Shown: piece after piece, positions 8,177-20,156 of the stretch | Position numbering within the stretch: the stretch's first letter is position 1 | Layout: each line of letters starts with the position of its first letter | Assembly: GCA_903836945.1 (NCBI GenBank) | Contig: CAILSO010000012.1 | Coordinates: 1 to 39,072, forward strand | Direction of reading: 5' to 3' | From: an uncultured Actinomycetes bacterium | GTDB taxonomy: Bacteria; Actinomycetota; Actinomycetes; Nanopelagicales; Nanopelagicaceae | Length of the DNA: 39,072 bases | The notes under the pieces: model-generated | Databases searched by the model: none | What the model was told of the DNA's origin: nothing | Seen by the model: the letters and a program-made list of their open reading frames with translations, nothing else | Program-made: the position numbers and the translations under genes

Positions 8177-9672
8177 CAAATATTCATTCATCCGCAGCAG
8201 AGATGGCGGCGGCACTTTCCAAGAACGAGACAACTTCGGTTGAATTGACCAAGTTACACCTTGATCAAATCTCAAAGGTTGATGGAAAAGTTCATGCATT
8301 TTTACATGTTGATACCGAAGGCGCTTTAGCGCAAGCTGCGGAAGTAGATGCCAAGCGTGCTAGTGGCGAACAAATCTCGCCACTTGCCGGAGTCCCACTA
8401 GCTCTTAAAGATGTTTTAACTCAAAAGGGAATCCCAACCACAGCCGGTTCAAAGATATTAGAAGGTTGGCGACCACCATACGATTCAACAGTTGTTTCAA
8501 AGTTGAAGGCAGCTGGCGTTGTGATTTTAGGTAAGACAAATATGGATGAATTTGCCATGGGATCATCAACCGAAAATTCTGCCTACGGAACAACGCAAAA
8601 TCCTTGGGACCTATCTCGAATTCCTGGCGGATCAGGCGGAGGTTCTGCCGCTGCGCTAGCTTCTTTTCAAGCACCACTTGCAATTGGTAGCGATACTGGT
8701 GGATCAATTCGTCAACCTGCGGCGTTAACCGGAACCGTCGGAGTTAAGCCGACCTATGGTGGCGTTTCAAGATATGGCGTTATTGCGTATTCATCTAGTT
8801 TGGATCAGATCGGACCATGCGCCCGAACTGTTTTAGATACCGCACTACTACATGAAGTTATCGCTGGCCATGATGAACGAGATTCAACAAGTATCAATGC
8901 GCCAGTCCCACAAGTTGTTGCTGCGGCGAAGAAATTAGATGTAAAAGGAATGAAGATTGGTGTCATCAAAGAATTAAACGGTGCTGGTTTTCAGGCTGGA
9001 GTAATTGAACGCTTTAATGAATCACTTGATTTGTTAGTTGCCAATGGTGCAGAAATCGTAGAAGTCTCTTGCCCTAACTTTGAGTATGCACTAGCTGCCT
9101 ACTATCTAATTGCACCATCTGAAGCATCTTCGAATTTAGCGCGCTTTGATTCAATGAGGTATGGCTTACGTGTTGGCGATGACGGCAAGCGTGGCGCTGA
9201 AGAAGTTATGAGTATCACCCGTGAGGCTGGCTTTGGTAAAGAAGTTAAGCGCCGCATAATCCTTGGTACGTATGCGCTTTCATCTGGTTATTACGATGCC
9301 TTTTACGGCTCGGCTCAGAAAGTGCGAACTCTGGTTAAGCAAGATTTTGATGCCGCATTCCAAATGGCTGATGTGTTGGTTTCTCCGGTAACTCCCACAA
9401 CCGCATTTAAAATCGGTGAAAAGAGCGATGATCCAGTTGCTATGTACTTAAGTGATATTGCAACAATTCCAGTGAATATGGCGGGCATCGGAGGAATGAG
9501 CCTTCCATGTGGCTTGGCGGCAGAAGATGGACTTCCAGTTGGCTTCCAAATCATGTCTCCGGTTATGCAAGATGATCGGATGTATCGAGTTGGTGCGACT
9601 CTTGAAGCAGCACTTGTAAGCAAATGGGGTAAGCCAATTCTCGCCAATGTTCCTGATCTAGGCGGTAAGTAA
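8173..9672 (+). CDS. gatA: Asp-tRNA(Asn)/Glu-tRNA(Gln) amidotransferase subunit A
   Basis: Amidase subunit that hydrolyses glutamine and passes ammonia to GatB. The 499-residue protein shows the amidase-signature triad: K79 in LALKDVLT, cis-Ser S154 in [11 protein letters not shown] and nucleophile S178 in [12 protein letters not shown]. The same numbering is found in Staphylococcus aureus GatA. The substrate-gating and C-terminal segments (ISLPCG-like [20 protein letters not shown]) are intact. Its stop shares one base with the gatB start (TAATG), and its ATG lies inside gatC, so the three subunits are coupled. Confidence 0.97.
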   Translation: MTNIHSSAAEMAAALSKNETTSVELTKLHLDQISKVDGKVHAFLHVDTEGALAQAAEVDAKRASGEQISPLAGVPLALKDVLTQKGIPTTAGSKILEGWRPPYDSTVVSKLKAAGVVILGKTNMDEFAMGSSTENSAYGTTQNPWDLSRIPGGSGGGSAAALASFQAPLAIGSDTGGSIRQPAALTGTVGVKPTYGGVSRYGVIAYSSSLDQIGPCARTVLDTALLHEVIAGHDERDSTSINAPVPQVVAAAKKLDVKGMKIGVIKELNGAGFQAGVIERFNESLDLLVANGAEIVEVSCPNFEYALAAYYLIAPSEASSNLARFDSMRYGLRVGDDGKRGAEEVMSITREAGFGKEVKRRIILGTYALSSGYYDAFYGSAQKVRTLVKQDFDAAFQMADVLVSPVTPTTAFKIGEKSDDPVAMYLSDIATIPVNMAGIGGMSLPCGLAAEDGLPVGFQIMSPVMQDDRMYRVGATLEAALVSKWGKPILANVPDLGGK

Positions 9673-11171
9673 TGACTCTAGATTACGCAGCAGCGGTAGA
9701 AAAGTACGAGCCAACACTTGGCCTTGAAGTGCACGTTGAACTAAATACCAAATCAAAAATGTTCTGCTCTTGTGCAACGGAATTTGGAGCGCAACCAAAT
9801 ACCCAGACCTGCCCAGTTTGCCTTGGATTGCCCGGCGCACTTCCAGTTGTAAATGCGAAGGCGATCGAGAGCACAATTTTAATTGGGTTGGCACTAAATT
9901 GTTCGATCGCACCTTATAGTCGCTTTGCTCGAAAGAATTACTTTTATCCTGATATGCCAAAGAACTTCCAGACCTCGCAATACGACGAGCCAATCTGCGT
10001 TAATGGCTATTTAGATGTTGAGATTGAGACCGATGAAGGTCAAAAGACATTTCGGGTTGATATCGAACGCGTTCACATGGAAGAGGACACTGGAAAATCG
10101 CTACACGTTGGTGGTTCAACCGGACGTATTCATGGCGCCGAATATTCACTCCTCGACTACAACCGTGCCGGTATTCCACTAGTTGAAATCGTTACTCGAA
10201 TTGTTCCTGGCACTGGAAAATACGCACCACAAGTTGCTCGGGCATATGTGACTGAACTTCGTGACATCTTAAGATCACTTGGAGTTTCTGATGTAAAGAT
10301 GGAACAGGGATCACTTCGTTGTGATGCAAATGTTTCACTTGCACCTGTTGGTTCTGGAAAACTTGGTACTCGTAGTGAAACCAAGAATGTAAATTCACTT
10401 CGTTCGGTGGAGCGCGCGGTTTCTGGTGAAATCGAACGTCAAGCTAATCGCTTGGAAAATGGCGAACGTATTATTCAAGAGACTCGCCACTTCTTAGAAG
10501 AGAGCGGTGCGACAAGGCCTGGTCGCTCGAAGGAGCAGGCAGAGGATTACCGTTATTTCCCAGAACCGGATCTAGTTCCAGTTACTCCTGATGCAAAGTG
10601 GATTGAAGAACTTCGCACTCGTATCCCCGAGAAACCTTCATTACGAAGAAAGCGTCTACAAGCTGAATGGAATTGCCCAGATAAAGAGATGGAATCTCTG
10701 GTTAATGCCGAGTTGCTTGATGTCGTAGAAGAGACGATCAAACTTGGCGCTGAACCAACCCGCGCTAGAACTTGGTGGCTTGGCGAAATTTCTAGATTGG
10801 CAAATGAAAAGGAAGTTGCTCCTACCTCGCTCGTTAATGCAGTGCAGGTTGCTGAAGTAATTTCATTGATCGTTTCTGGTGAATTGACCGATAAGTTAGC
10901 GCGCCAAGTTGTCGAAGGCGTTATTGCCGGTGAAGGTTCACCTGCGCAAGTAATTGAGAAGCGCGGCCTCAAAGTTGTCTCTGATGATTCAGCGCTCATG
11001 AGCGCTATCGAAGCTGCCATTGCGGCCCAACCAGATACGGCAGAGCGTGTGCGCGGTGGAAATATCCCTGCCGCAGGCGCGCTTATCGGAGCGGTTATGA
11101 AGGCAACTGGTGGCGCAGCAGATGCAGCGAAGGTACGAGAATTATTGTTAAAGCACTTAGGTCAGGGGTAA
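9672..11171 (+). CDS. gatB: Asp-tRNA(Asn)/Glu-tRNA(Gln) amidotransferase subunit B
   Basis: Kinase and tRNA-binding subunit that activates the mischarged aminoacyl-tRNA with ATP and accepts ammonia from GatA. The 499-residue protein has the GatB N-terminal signature [20 protein letters not shown], a Zn-binding Cys set (CSC and CPVC within the first 60 residues) and [20 protein letters not shown]. The tail contains the YqeY-like tRNA-binding domain near 350-499. The ATG overlaps the gatA stop by one base. ilvD starts three bases after its stop codon. Confidence 0.97.
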   Translation: MTLDYAAAVEKYEPTLGLEVHVELNTKSKMFCSCATEFGAQPNTQTCPVCLGLPGALPVVNAKAIESTILIGLALNCSIAPYSRFARKNYFYPDMPKNFQTSQYDEPICVNGYLDVEIETDEGQKTFRVDIERVHMEEDTGKSLHVGGSTGRIHGAEYSLLDYNRAGIPLVEIVTRIVPGTGKYAPQVARAYVTELRDILRSLGVSDVKMEQGSLRCDANVSLAPVGSGKLGTRSETKNVNSLRSVERAVSGEIERQANRLENGERIIQETRHFLEESGATRPGRSKEQAEDYRYFPEPDLVPVTPDAKWIEELRTRIPEKPSLRRKRLQAEWNCPDKEMESLVNAELLDVVEETIKLGAEPTRARTWWLGEISRLANEKEVAPTSLVNAVQVAEVISLIVSGELTDKLARQVVEGVIAGEGSPAQVIEKRGLKVVSDDSALMSAIEAAIAAQPDTAERVRGGNIPAAGALIGAVMKATGGAADAAKVRELLLKHLGQG

Positions 11172-11174
11172 TTG

Positions 11175-12851
11175 ATGAGTAATCCAATGAAGCCACGTTC
11201 CGGTTTGGTTACCGATGGCATGGAACGAGCACCAGCTCGTGGCATGTTGCGAGCAGTTGGAATGGGCGATGAAGATTGGGTCAAACCACAAATCGGTATC
11301 GCATCTTCTTGGAATGAAATCACACCATGCAATCTCTCATTAGATCGTCTAGCAAAAGCATCACGCAGAGGCGTCATCGATGCTGGCGGTTTTCCGATGC
11401 AATTTGGAACCATCTCCGTATCTGATGGAATTTCTATGGGCCATGAAGGTATGCACTTCTCATTAGTATCAAGAGAAGTAATTGCTGATTCGGTTGAGAC
11501 CGTTATGCAGGCAGAACGTTTAGACGGAATGGTTACCTTTGCTGGTTGCGACAAATCACTTCCAGGAATGATGATGGCGGCAGCTCGAATCGACGTGGCC
11601 TCAGTATTTGTTTACGCTGGCTCAACTCTTGCCGGAAATGTTGATGGCAAAGATGTGACAATCATTGATGCCTTTGAAGCGGTTGGCGCTTGTGCTCGTG
11701 GCTTAATTTCGCAGGAACAGGTTGATCGAATCGAACGCGCTATTTGTCCAGGTGAAGGTGCTTGTGGCGGTATGTACACCGCAAACACAATGGCTGCCGT
11801 TGGCGAAGCAATCGGACTTTCTCTTCCAGGTTCGGCATCACCTGCTGCAGTTGATCGTCGTCGCGATGATTATGCAGTTAAGTCAGGCGCCGCAGTTGTT
11901 GAATTAATTCGAAAAGGTATTACAACTCGCCAAATTCTTACCAAGAAGGCCTTTGAAAATGCGATTACCGTCGTAATGGCTCTTGGTGGATCCACTAACG
12001 CAGTTCTTCACCTACTTGCAATCGCAAATGAGGCGGAAGTTGATTTAACACTTGAAGATTTCCAACGTATTAGCGACAAGGTCCCACTACTTGGCGACCT
12101 AAAGCCTTTCGGTAAATATGTTATGACGGATATCGATCGCGTTGGCGGAATTCCGGTAGTGCTTCGCGCGCTCTTTGACGCTGGATATATTCATGGAGAT
12201 TGCTTAACCGTTACTGGTAAAACGATGGCGGAAAACTTAGCTGAACTAAAGCCGCTTGATCCAGATGGCGAAGTTTTGCATGCGATCAAGTCACCACTTT
12301 CTACTGGTGGTGGCATCACAATTCTTGGTGGAAGTTTGGCGCCAGAAGGTGCTGTTTGTAAGACCGCTGGAATTGGCGTTGAAGAATTTGAAGGACCGGC
12401 CCGCGTATTTGAGCGCGAGCAAGCTGCAATGGAAGCTCTAGAAAATGGAACTATTACCGCCGGCGATGTAATCGTCATTCGCTACGAAGGCCCAAAGGGT
12501 GGACCTGGAATGCGCGAAATGTTAATGATTACCGGTGCGATCAAGGGCGCTGGCTTAGGCAAGAGCACATTGCTATTAACCGATGGTCGCTTTAGCGGTG
12601 GATCTACCGGATTGTGTGTTGGCCACGTGGCGCCAGAGGCAGTAGATGGCGGCCCAATTGCATTTGTAAAAGATGGCGATCGAATTCGCATCGACACAAT
12701 CACCAGAAAACTTGATCTATTGGTCGACGAATCTGAACTGGCCGAACGGCGCAAGAACTTCCAACCAATTCCGCACAAATACAAGCGTGGGGTCTTGGCC
12801 AAGTATTCAAAGGTCGTTGGATCAGCATCAAAGGGAGCGGTCTGCGGCTAA
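11175..12851 (+). CDS. ilvD: Dihydroxy-acid dehydratase
   Basis: Fe-S dehydratase converting 2,3-dihydroxy-isovalerate and -methylvalerate to the 2-keto acids of valine and isoleucine. With the ATG at 11175 it has 558 residues, the usual length. Cluster and metal ligands are visible: C125 in AGCDKSLPG and C191/C197 in [21 protein letters not shown] (11164-11168) lies six bases before the ATG. An upstream TTG at 11172 is in frame but is one codon longer without benefit. It follows gatB by 3 nt and so belongs to the gat transcript. The rest of its pathway starts 200 bp downstream behind an attenuator. Confidence 0.96.
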   Translation: MSNPMKPRSGLVTDGMERAPARGMLRAVGMGDEDWVKPQIGIASSWNEITPCNLSLDRLAKASRRGVIDAGGFPMQFGTISVSDGISMGHEGMHFSLVSREVIADSVETVMQAERLDGMVTFAGCDKSLPGMMMAAARIDVASVFVYAGSTLAGNVDGKDVTIIDAFEAVGACARGLISQEQVDRIERAICPGEGACGGMYTANTMAAVGEAIGLSLPGSASPAAVDRRRDDYAVKSGAAVVELIRKGITTRQILTKKAFENAITVVMALGGSTNAVLHLLAIANEAEVDLTLEDFQRISDKVPLLGDLKPFGKYVMTDIDRVGGIPVVLRALFDAGYIHGDCLTVTGKTMAENLAELKPLDPDGEVLHAIKSPLSTGGGITILGGSLAPEGAVCKTAGIGVEEFEGPARVFEREQAAMEALENGTITAGDVIVIRYEGPKGGPGMREMLMITGAIKGAGLGKSTLLLTDGRFSGGSTGLCVGHVAPEAVDGGPIAFVKDGDRIRIDTITRKLDLLVDESELAERRKNFQPIPHKYKRGVLAKYSKVVGSASKGAVCG

Positions 12852-12908
12852 AGCCTTTAAGCCGATCTTCATGGGGGATTCCAGATAATGAGATCCTCAT
12901 CTCAACCC

Positions 12909-12943
12909 TTGACTAGCCTCTTTCACTAGGCGAGAATTCACCT
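12909..12943 (+). promoter_or_regulatory. Promoter of the ilv operon, leaderless with respect to leader peptide
   Basis: TTGACT (12909-12914), a 17-bp spacer and GAGAAT (12932-12937) form a near-consensus sigma-70-type promoter. The -10 element ends six bases before the ATG of the leader peptide, so transcription should begin at or next to that ATG. This is the only site in the window where a good -35 box accompanies the -10/ATG spacing. Confidence 0.7.
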
Positions 12944-12982
12944 ATGACATCAGTCGTGGTTATTGGCGAGCGTGCGCTCTAG
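12944..12982 (+). CDS. ilvB operon leader peptide (MTSVVVIGERAL)
   Basis: A 12-codon ORF, ATG to TAG, with three consecutive Val codons and an Ile codon (12953-12964), followed by a hairpin and a terminator. This is the layout of ribosome-mediated attenuation, known for ilvB leaders in Actinobacteria. Its stop codon sits at the top of the first hairpin's left arm. The peptide itself should have no function: stalling at Val/Ile codons when charged tRNA is scarce would control read-through into ilvB. It has no ribosome-binding site and probably starts at the transcript's 5' end. Confidence 0.75.
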   Translation: MTSVVVIGERAL

Positions 12983-13001
12983 TACTAACTAGAACGTACG
13001 C
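12970..13001 (+). promoter_or_regulatory. Attenuator hairpin 1 (pause stem) of ilv leader
   Basis: GCGTGCGCTCTAG (12970-12982) pairs with CTAGAACGTACGC (12989-13001) around the loop TACTAA, with 12 of 13 positions paired including one G-U. The left arm overlaps the last leader-peptide codons, so a ribosome stalled at the Val-Val-Val-Ile codons would interfere with its formation. Confidence 0.7.
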
Positions 13002-13002
13002 C

Positions 13003-13035
13003 ACCCCTCAGTGCAAACTGAGGGGTTTCGCATTT
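13003..13035 (+). terminator. ilv attenuator terminator
   Basis: A perfect 10-bp stem, ACCCCTCAGT (13003-13012) and ACTGAGGGGT (13017-13026), with a GCAA tetraloop, is followed by TTCGCATTTATT. The U-tract is interrupted, which suits a conditional rather than absolute terminator. It lies between the leader peptide and the ilvB Shine-Dalgarno. Confidence 0.75.
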
Positions 13036-13060
13036 ATTAGATAGAAGGGAGATGAACAAG

Positions 13061-14809
13061 ATGAGTAACGAAAGTGGAAAAACTATTACGGGGGCAAGTG
13101 CACTCGTGCAAGCGTTAGAGCATGCAGGCGTTGACGTCATGTTCGGTATCCCAGGCGGTGCAATTCTTCCTGCCTACGACCCAATCTTTGATAGCAAGAT
13201 CCGCCACATCTTGGTTCGCCACGAACAAGGAGCTGGCCATGCCGCAACTGGTTATGCGCAAGCAACTGGTCGCGTAGGAGTTTGTATTGCAACATCTGGA
13301 CCTGGTGCCACCAACCTTGTGACACCACTTGCTGATGCGCAAATGGATTCAGTTCCGATCGTCGCAATCACTGGTCAAGTAGCTTCCGGCGCTATCGGCA
13401 CCGATGCATTTCAAGAGGCCGATATTCGCGGCATAACTATGCCGGTAACAAAACATAATTTCTTGGTAACCGATCCGGCAGAGATTGCCGGCGCAATTGC
13501 CCAGGCTTTCCATATCGCAAGCACTGGCCGCCCCGGCGCAGTACTTGTGGATATCGCAAAAGATGCACTTCAGATGCAGACTGAATTTAACTATCCAAAG
13601 AGTGTAAATCTGCGTGGCTATCATCCAGTTACCGAACCAACTGCAGAGTCGGTTCGCGATGCCGCGCGGCTTATAGCGGAATCTAAGCAACCGGTTCTAT
13701 ATGTTGGTGGCGGCGCAATTAAGTCAAACTCACAAAAAGAGTTGTTAAAGCTCGCAGAATTAACTGGTGCGCCAGTTGTAACAACATTGATGGCACTTGG
13801 CGCTTTCCCAGATTCACATCCTCAGCACCTTGGCATGCCAGGTATGCACGGAACTGTCGCTGCCGTAACCGCGCTTCAAAAAGCAGATCTGTTAATAACA
13901 CTTGGCGCTCGCTTTGATGATCGAGTTACTGGAAAACTTTCTTCATTCGCGCCAAATGCAAAGATCATTCACGCTGATATTGATCCGGCGGAAATTGGTA
14001 AGAATCGTCGCGCTGATGTTGCGCTAATTGGTGACCTAACTAAATCAATTGAGGCGCTAATTCCTGCAGTAAAGGCTGAGTTCAAGAAGTCACAACCAGA
14101 TTTAACTCCATGGCTAGCAATGGTTTACGGCTGGCGAAATCGATTCCCACTTGGCTATGACCACCCAGCAGATGGCCTTTCACCACAATATGTAATTGAA
14201 CGCATCGGCCAGATTTCCGGACCTGATGCGATTTATGTAGCAGGCGTTGGTCAACATCAAATGTGGGCTTCGCAATTTATTAAATATGAAAAGCCAAGAA
14301 CCTGGCTTAACTCAGGTGGTCTTGGAACTATGGGTTATGCAGTTCCGGCAGCTATGGGTGCCAAGGTCGGCGCACCGGATAAAGTTGTTTGGGCAATTGA
14401 TGGTGATGGATGTTTCCAAATGACCAATCAAGAATTAGTTACCTGCGCCCTCAATAACATTCCAATCAAGGTTGCCGTAATCAATAACGAAAGTTTGGGC
14501 ATGGTTCGCCAATGGCAGACCTTGTTCTACAACGAGCGTTATTCAAATACCCAACTCCATTCTAAGCGCATTCCAGACTTTGCAAAGTTAGCTGATGCAA
14601 TGGGTTGCGTTGGCCTAACTTGTGATTCAAAGGAAGATGTAGATCGCACCATTGCACAGGCAATGGAGATCAATGATCGTCCAGTAGTAGTTGATTTCAG
14701 TGTTCATAAGGATGCCATGGTTTGGCCGATGGTCGCTGCAGGAACATCTAATGATGAGATTGTAAATGCCAGATCATTGGCCCCAATCTGGGATTCACAG
14801 GAGTTATAA
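13061..14809 (+). CDS. ilvB: Acetolactate synthase, large (catalytic) subunit
   Basis: ThDP- and FAD-dependent condensation of pyruvate with pyruvate or 2-ketobutyrate, the first common step of valine/leucine/isoleucine synthesis. The catalytic Glu is E55 in [15 protein letters not shown]. The ThDP motif runs from GDG at 448-450 to NN at 475-476. FAD-region and C-terminal motifs are intact. I choose ATG 13061 (582 residues) because AAGGGAG (13045-13051) stands 9 nt before it but directly abuts the alternative ATG at 13052. First structural gene of an operon reaching cimA and controlled by the upstream attenuator. Confidence 0.97.
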   Translation: MSNESGKTITGASALVQALEHAGVDVMFGIPGGAILPAYDPIFDSKIRHILVRHEQGAGHAATGYAQATGRVGVCIATSGPGATNLVTPLADAQMDSVPIVAITGQVASGAIGTDAFQEADIRGITMPVTKHNFLVTDPAEIAGAIAQAFHIASTGRPGAVLVDIAKDALQMQTEFNYPKSVNLRGYHPVTEPTAESVRDAARLIAESKQPVLYVGGGAIKSNSQKELLKLAELTGAPVVTTLMALGAFPDSHPQHLGMPGMHGTVAAVTALQKADLLITLGARFDDRVTGKLSSFAPNAKIIHADIDPAEIGKNRRADVALIGDLTKSIEALIPAVKAEFKKSQPDLTPWLAMVYGWRNRFPLGYDHPADGLSPQYVIERIGQISGPDAIYVAGVGQHQMWASQFIKYEKPRTWLNSGGLGTMGYAVPAAMGAKVGAPDKVVWAIDGDGCFQMTNQELVTCALNNIPIKVAVINNESLGMVRQWQTLFYNERYSNTQLHSKRIPDFAKLADAMGCVGLTCDSKEDVDRTIAQAMEINDRPVVVDFSVHKDAMVWPMVAAGTSNDEIVNARSLAPIWDSQEL

Positions 14810-14810
14810 A

Positions 14811-15365
14811 ATGGCACAATCACATCCAGATGCACCTTCATCTTTGCGCGCAACTACCAAGAACCACACACTCTCGGTTCTTGTAGAAAATAGTCCAGGC
14901 GTTTTAGCGCGTATCTCTTCACTTTTTTCTAGGCGTGGCTACAACATTGATTCTTTGGCAGTAGGACCAACAGAGAATCCGGATTACTCAAAGATGACGA
15001 TTGTCATTAATGTGGAAGACCATGCACTTGAGCAAGTTATTGCCCAATTAGATAAGTTGATCAATGTCATTGAAATTACCGAACTTGATCCAATCACTTC
15101 AGTACAACGAGAACTTTTATTGGTAAAGGTTTCCACCGATGCCACGACTCGCTCACAAGTGCTAGAGACTGTTCAACTTTTCCGAGCCAAAGTTGTTGAT
15201 GTGGCCCAAGATGCGGTGACGATTGAGGCGACTGGAAATACCGAGAAGATTCAGGCCCTCTTGCGGGTCCTTGAGCCATATGGCATCAAAGAATTGGTCC
15301 AATCTGGGCTAGTTGCCATGGCCAGAGGCTTAAAACCTGGCTCGATTTCAGAAGATAAGAAATAA
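14811..15365 (+). CDS. ilvN: Acetolactate synthase, small (regulatory) subunit
   Basis: ACT-domain subunit that activates IlvB and confers valine feedback inhibition. From ATG 14811 the protein has 184 residues. The ACT domain (about 18-95) has the signature HTLSVLVENSPGVLARISSLFSRRGYNIDSLAVGPTE. The C-terminal domain has the ALS_ss_C pattern ending in ELVQSGLVAMARG. AGGAG (14799-14803) lies 7 nt upstream. A longer in-frame start at 14766 would lie inside ilvB and add 15 residues unlike the family. Starts one base after the ilvB stop. Confidence 0.96.
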   Translation: MAQSHPDAPSSLRATTKNHTLSVLVENSPGVLARISSLFSRRGYNIDSLAVGPTENPDYSKMTIVINVEDHALEQVIAQLDKLINVIEITELDPITSVQRELLLVKVSTDATTRSQVLETVQLFRAKVVDVAQDAVTIEATGNTEKIQALLRVLEPYGIKELVQSGLVAMARGLKPGSISEDKK

Positions 15366-15401
15366 AAAATAGAGTTATCCCATACAACCGACGAAAGGTA
15401 A

Positions 15402-18027
<2,626 letters not shown>

Positions 18028-18030
18028 TTG

Positions 18031-19068
18031 ATGAGTAATTTCAACTTAGCGGTAATTGGTGGCGATGGTATTGGCCCAGAAGTTGTAGCCGAAGGTCTAA
18101 AGGTTTTAGATGCGGTAGCAGCAAAATATGGCCACACCTTTACCAAAAAAGATTATGACTTAGGTGCTAAGTACTGGCACAAGACTGGTGAAACACTTCC
18201 TGATTCAGTTCTTGCTGAATTGGCGAAGGCAGATGTAATTCTCCTAGGTGCGGTTGGCGATCCAACAGTTCCAAGTGGCGTTCTAGAACGCGGTTTGCTG
18301 CTAAAGCTGCGTTTCGCCTTTGATCATTTCATCAACCTGCGTCCAGCAAAGTTGCACCCTGGCGTTAAATCACCATTAGTTAATTCAGATTCAATTGACT
18401 TTGTGGTTGTTCGCGAAGGAACTGAAGGACCATACGTTGGGGCCGGTGGCGTACTTGCCCTTGGAACCAAGGATGAAATTGCTACCGAAGAGAGCCTAAA
18501 TACTCGACGCGGTGCCGAACGTGTAATCCGCGATGCATTTGTTCGCGCGCAAGGCCGACCACGAAAGAAATTGACTTTAGTTCACAAGAACAATGTACTT
18601 ACAAGAGCTGGCGGACTTTGGACTCGTACCTTTAATGAAGTTGCTAAAGAGTTCCCAGATATCACCACCGATTATCTGCATGTAGATGCCGCCTCGATGT
18701 TCTTTGTAACCAACCCAGAACGCTTTGATGTTGTTGTTACAGATAATTTATTTGGCGATATCTTGACCGACATCGCAGCTGCAATTTGTGGCGGAATCGG
18801 TTTAGCTGCTTCTGGAAATATCAATCCAACCGGATCATTCCCATCCATGTTCGAGCCAGTACATGGTTCGGCGCCTGATATTGCAGGCAAAGGGCTCGCT
18901 GATCCAACCGCAACCATCATGTCTGTTGCCATGATGCTCTCTCATCTAGGTCTTAGTGAAGCCGCGGCAGATGTAGAACGTGCAGTCGCCGCCGATCTAC
19001 TTACTCGTGGCGATTTGAAGCGAAGCACCTCTGAAGTTGGAGATGCGCTAACCGCAGGTGTGAAATGA
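18031..19068 (+). CDS. leuB: 3-isopropylmalate dehydrogenase
   Basis: Oxidative decarboxylation of 3-isopropylmalate (leucine) and, where CimA is used, of 3-methylmalate to 2-ketobutyrate (isoleucine). With ATG 18031 it has 345 residues. Signatures are [13 protein letters not shown] at the N-terminus, [13 protein letters not shown] for metal binding and [14 protein letters not shown] for NAD specificity. A TTG at 18028 is an in-frame alternative with no advantage. It starts 3 nt after serA and overlaps ilvE by ATGA. Its presence beside cimA supports a dual role in two pathways. Confidence 0.95.
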   Translation: MSNFNLAVIGGDGIGPEVVAEGLKVLDAVAAKYGHTFTKKDYDLGAKYWHKTGETLPDSVLAELAKADVILLGAVGDPTVPSGVLERGLLLKLRFAFDHFINLRPAKLHPGVKSPLVNSDSIDFVVVREGTEGPYVGAGGVLALGTKDEIATEESLNTRRGAERVIRDAFVRAQGRPRKKLTLVHKNNVLTRAGGLWTRTFNEVAKEFPDITTDYLHVDAASMFFVTNPERFDVVVTDNLFGDILTDIAAAICGGIGLAASGNINPTGSFPSMFEPVHGSAPDIAGKGLADPTATIMSVAMMLSHLGLSEAAADVERAVAADLLTRGDLKRSTSEVGDALTAGVK

Positions 19069-20150
19069 AGATAAATCTCTCCCCAAATCAAAACCCAACC
19101 GCTCCAGCCGATCGTGAAGCAAAGATCGCCGAAGGTGGCTTTGGAAAGTATTACACCGACAACATGTTGATTGCGGAATGGGATGAGCAGAGTGGGTGGG
19201 GCGATGCCACAATTAAAGCTTATGGACCGCTTTCACTAGATCCAGCAACTTCTGTTTTACATTACGGTCAAGAAATATTTGAAGGCCTTAAGGCTTATAG
19301 CCAACCTGATGGGGGAGTAAGCCTCTTTCGACCAGATGCAAATGCCAAGCGATTTGCTAAGAGCGCCAATCGATTAGCCCTTCCAGAATTACCAGTTGAA
19401 GATTTCATCAATACAGTTACCGAATTGGTAAAACATGAAATCAATTGGGTGCCAAAGAACTTCGGTGAATCTCTCTACATTCGCCCATTTATGATTGCAA
19501 CTGAAGTGGGACTTGGCGTTAGACCAAGTAATCACGCAACTTATTTAGTAATTACGACACCAGCTTCTGCCTATTTCAATCCTAATAAGGCGGTCACAGT
19601 CTGGATCTCAACTGAATATGTTCGTGCAGCACCTGGTGGTACCGGAGCAGCAAAGGCCGGCGGAAATTATGCGGCCTCACTTCTTGCGCAAAAAGAGGCG
19701 GCAACTCAAGGTTGCGATCAAGTTGTTTGGCTAGATGCGCTAGAACGTAAATGGGTTGAAGAGATGGGCGGCATGAATCTCTACTTCATTAAAGGTTCTG
19801 GCAAAGATGCAACTGTCTTTACGCCAAAATTAACTGGAACTCTTCTGGCAGGCGTTACTCGCGATTCGATTCTAACCGTTGCACGCGATCTCGGTTATAA
19901 AGTTGAAGAGGGCATGATTTCGATTGACCAATGGCGCGATGGAATTGCTAGTGGCGAGATCACGGAAATTTTTGCTTGCGGAACCGCAGCGGTTGTCTCA
20001 CCAGTAGGTGCTGCCAAGAGCGCACAAGGAACTTGGACTACCGGAAACGGTGAACCTGGTCCCATCACTATGGAAATTCGTAATCACTTACTTGGCATTC
20101 AACATGGAACCATTGCTGATAAGCATGGTTGGAATGTCAAGGTTAAATAA
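19065..20150 (+). CDS. ilvE: Branched-chain amino acid aminotransferase
   Basis: PLP fold-type IV transaminase performing the last step of Val, Leu and Ile synthesis from glutamate. The 361-residue protein is of the longer eukaryote/actinobacterial BCAT type. The PLP lysine is K197 in [40 protein letters not shown] and the C-terminal [12 protein letters not shown] phosphate-binding region are all present. It overlaps leuB by 4 nt and is followed by cimA after 6 nt, so it is deep inside the ilv operon rather than free-standing. Confidence 0.95.
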   Translation: MKINLSPNQNPTAPADREAKIAEGGFGKYYTDNMLIAEWDEQSGWGDATIKAYGPLSLDPATSVLHYGQEIFEGLKAYSQPDGGVSLFRPDANAKRFAKSANRLALPELPVEDFINTVTELVKHEINWVPKNFGESLYIRPFMIATEVGLGVRPSNHATYLVITTPASAYFNPNKAVTVWISTEYVRAAPGGTGAAKAGGNYAASLLAQKEAATQGCDQVVWLDALERKWVEEMGGMNLYFIKGSGKDATVFTPKLTGTLLAGVTRDSILTVARDLGYKVEEGMISIDQWRDGIASGEITEIFACGTAAVVSPVGAAKSAQGTWTTGNGEPGPITMEIRNHLLGIQHGTIADKHGWNVKVK

Positions 20151-20156
20151 GGCTCA

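Noticed and set aside
12889-12904. TGAGAT-CCTC-ATCTCA hairpin after ilvD as a terminator
   Set aside because: The stem is only six pairs and no T-run follows. It may reduce read-through, but I cannot support calling it a terminator.
13052-13060. Earlier ATG for ilvB
   Set aside because: It directly abuts the AAGGGAG ribosome-binding site with no spacer. ATG 13061 has a nine-base spacer.
14766-14810. Earlier start for ilvN inside ilvB
   Set aside because: It adds 15 residues unlike IlvN, and a good Shine-Dalgarno points to ATG 14811.
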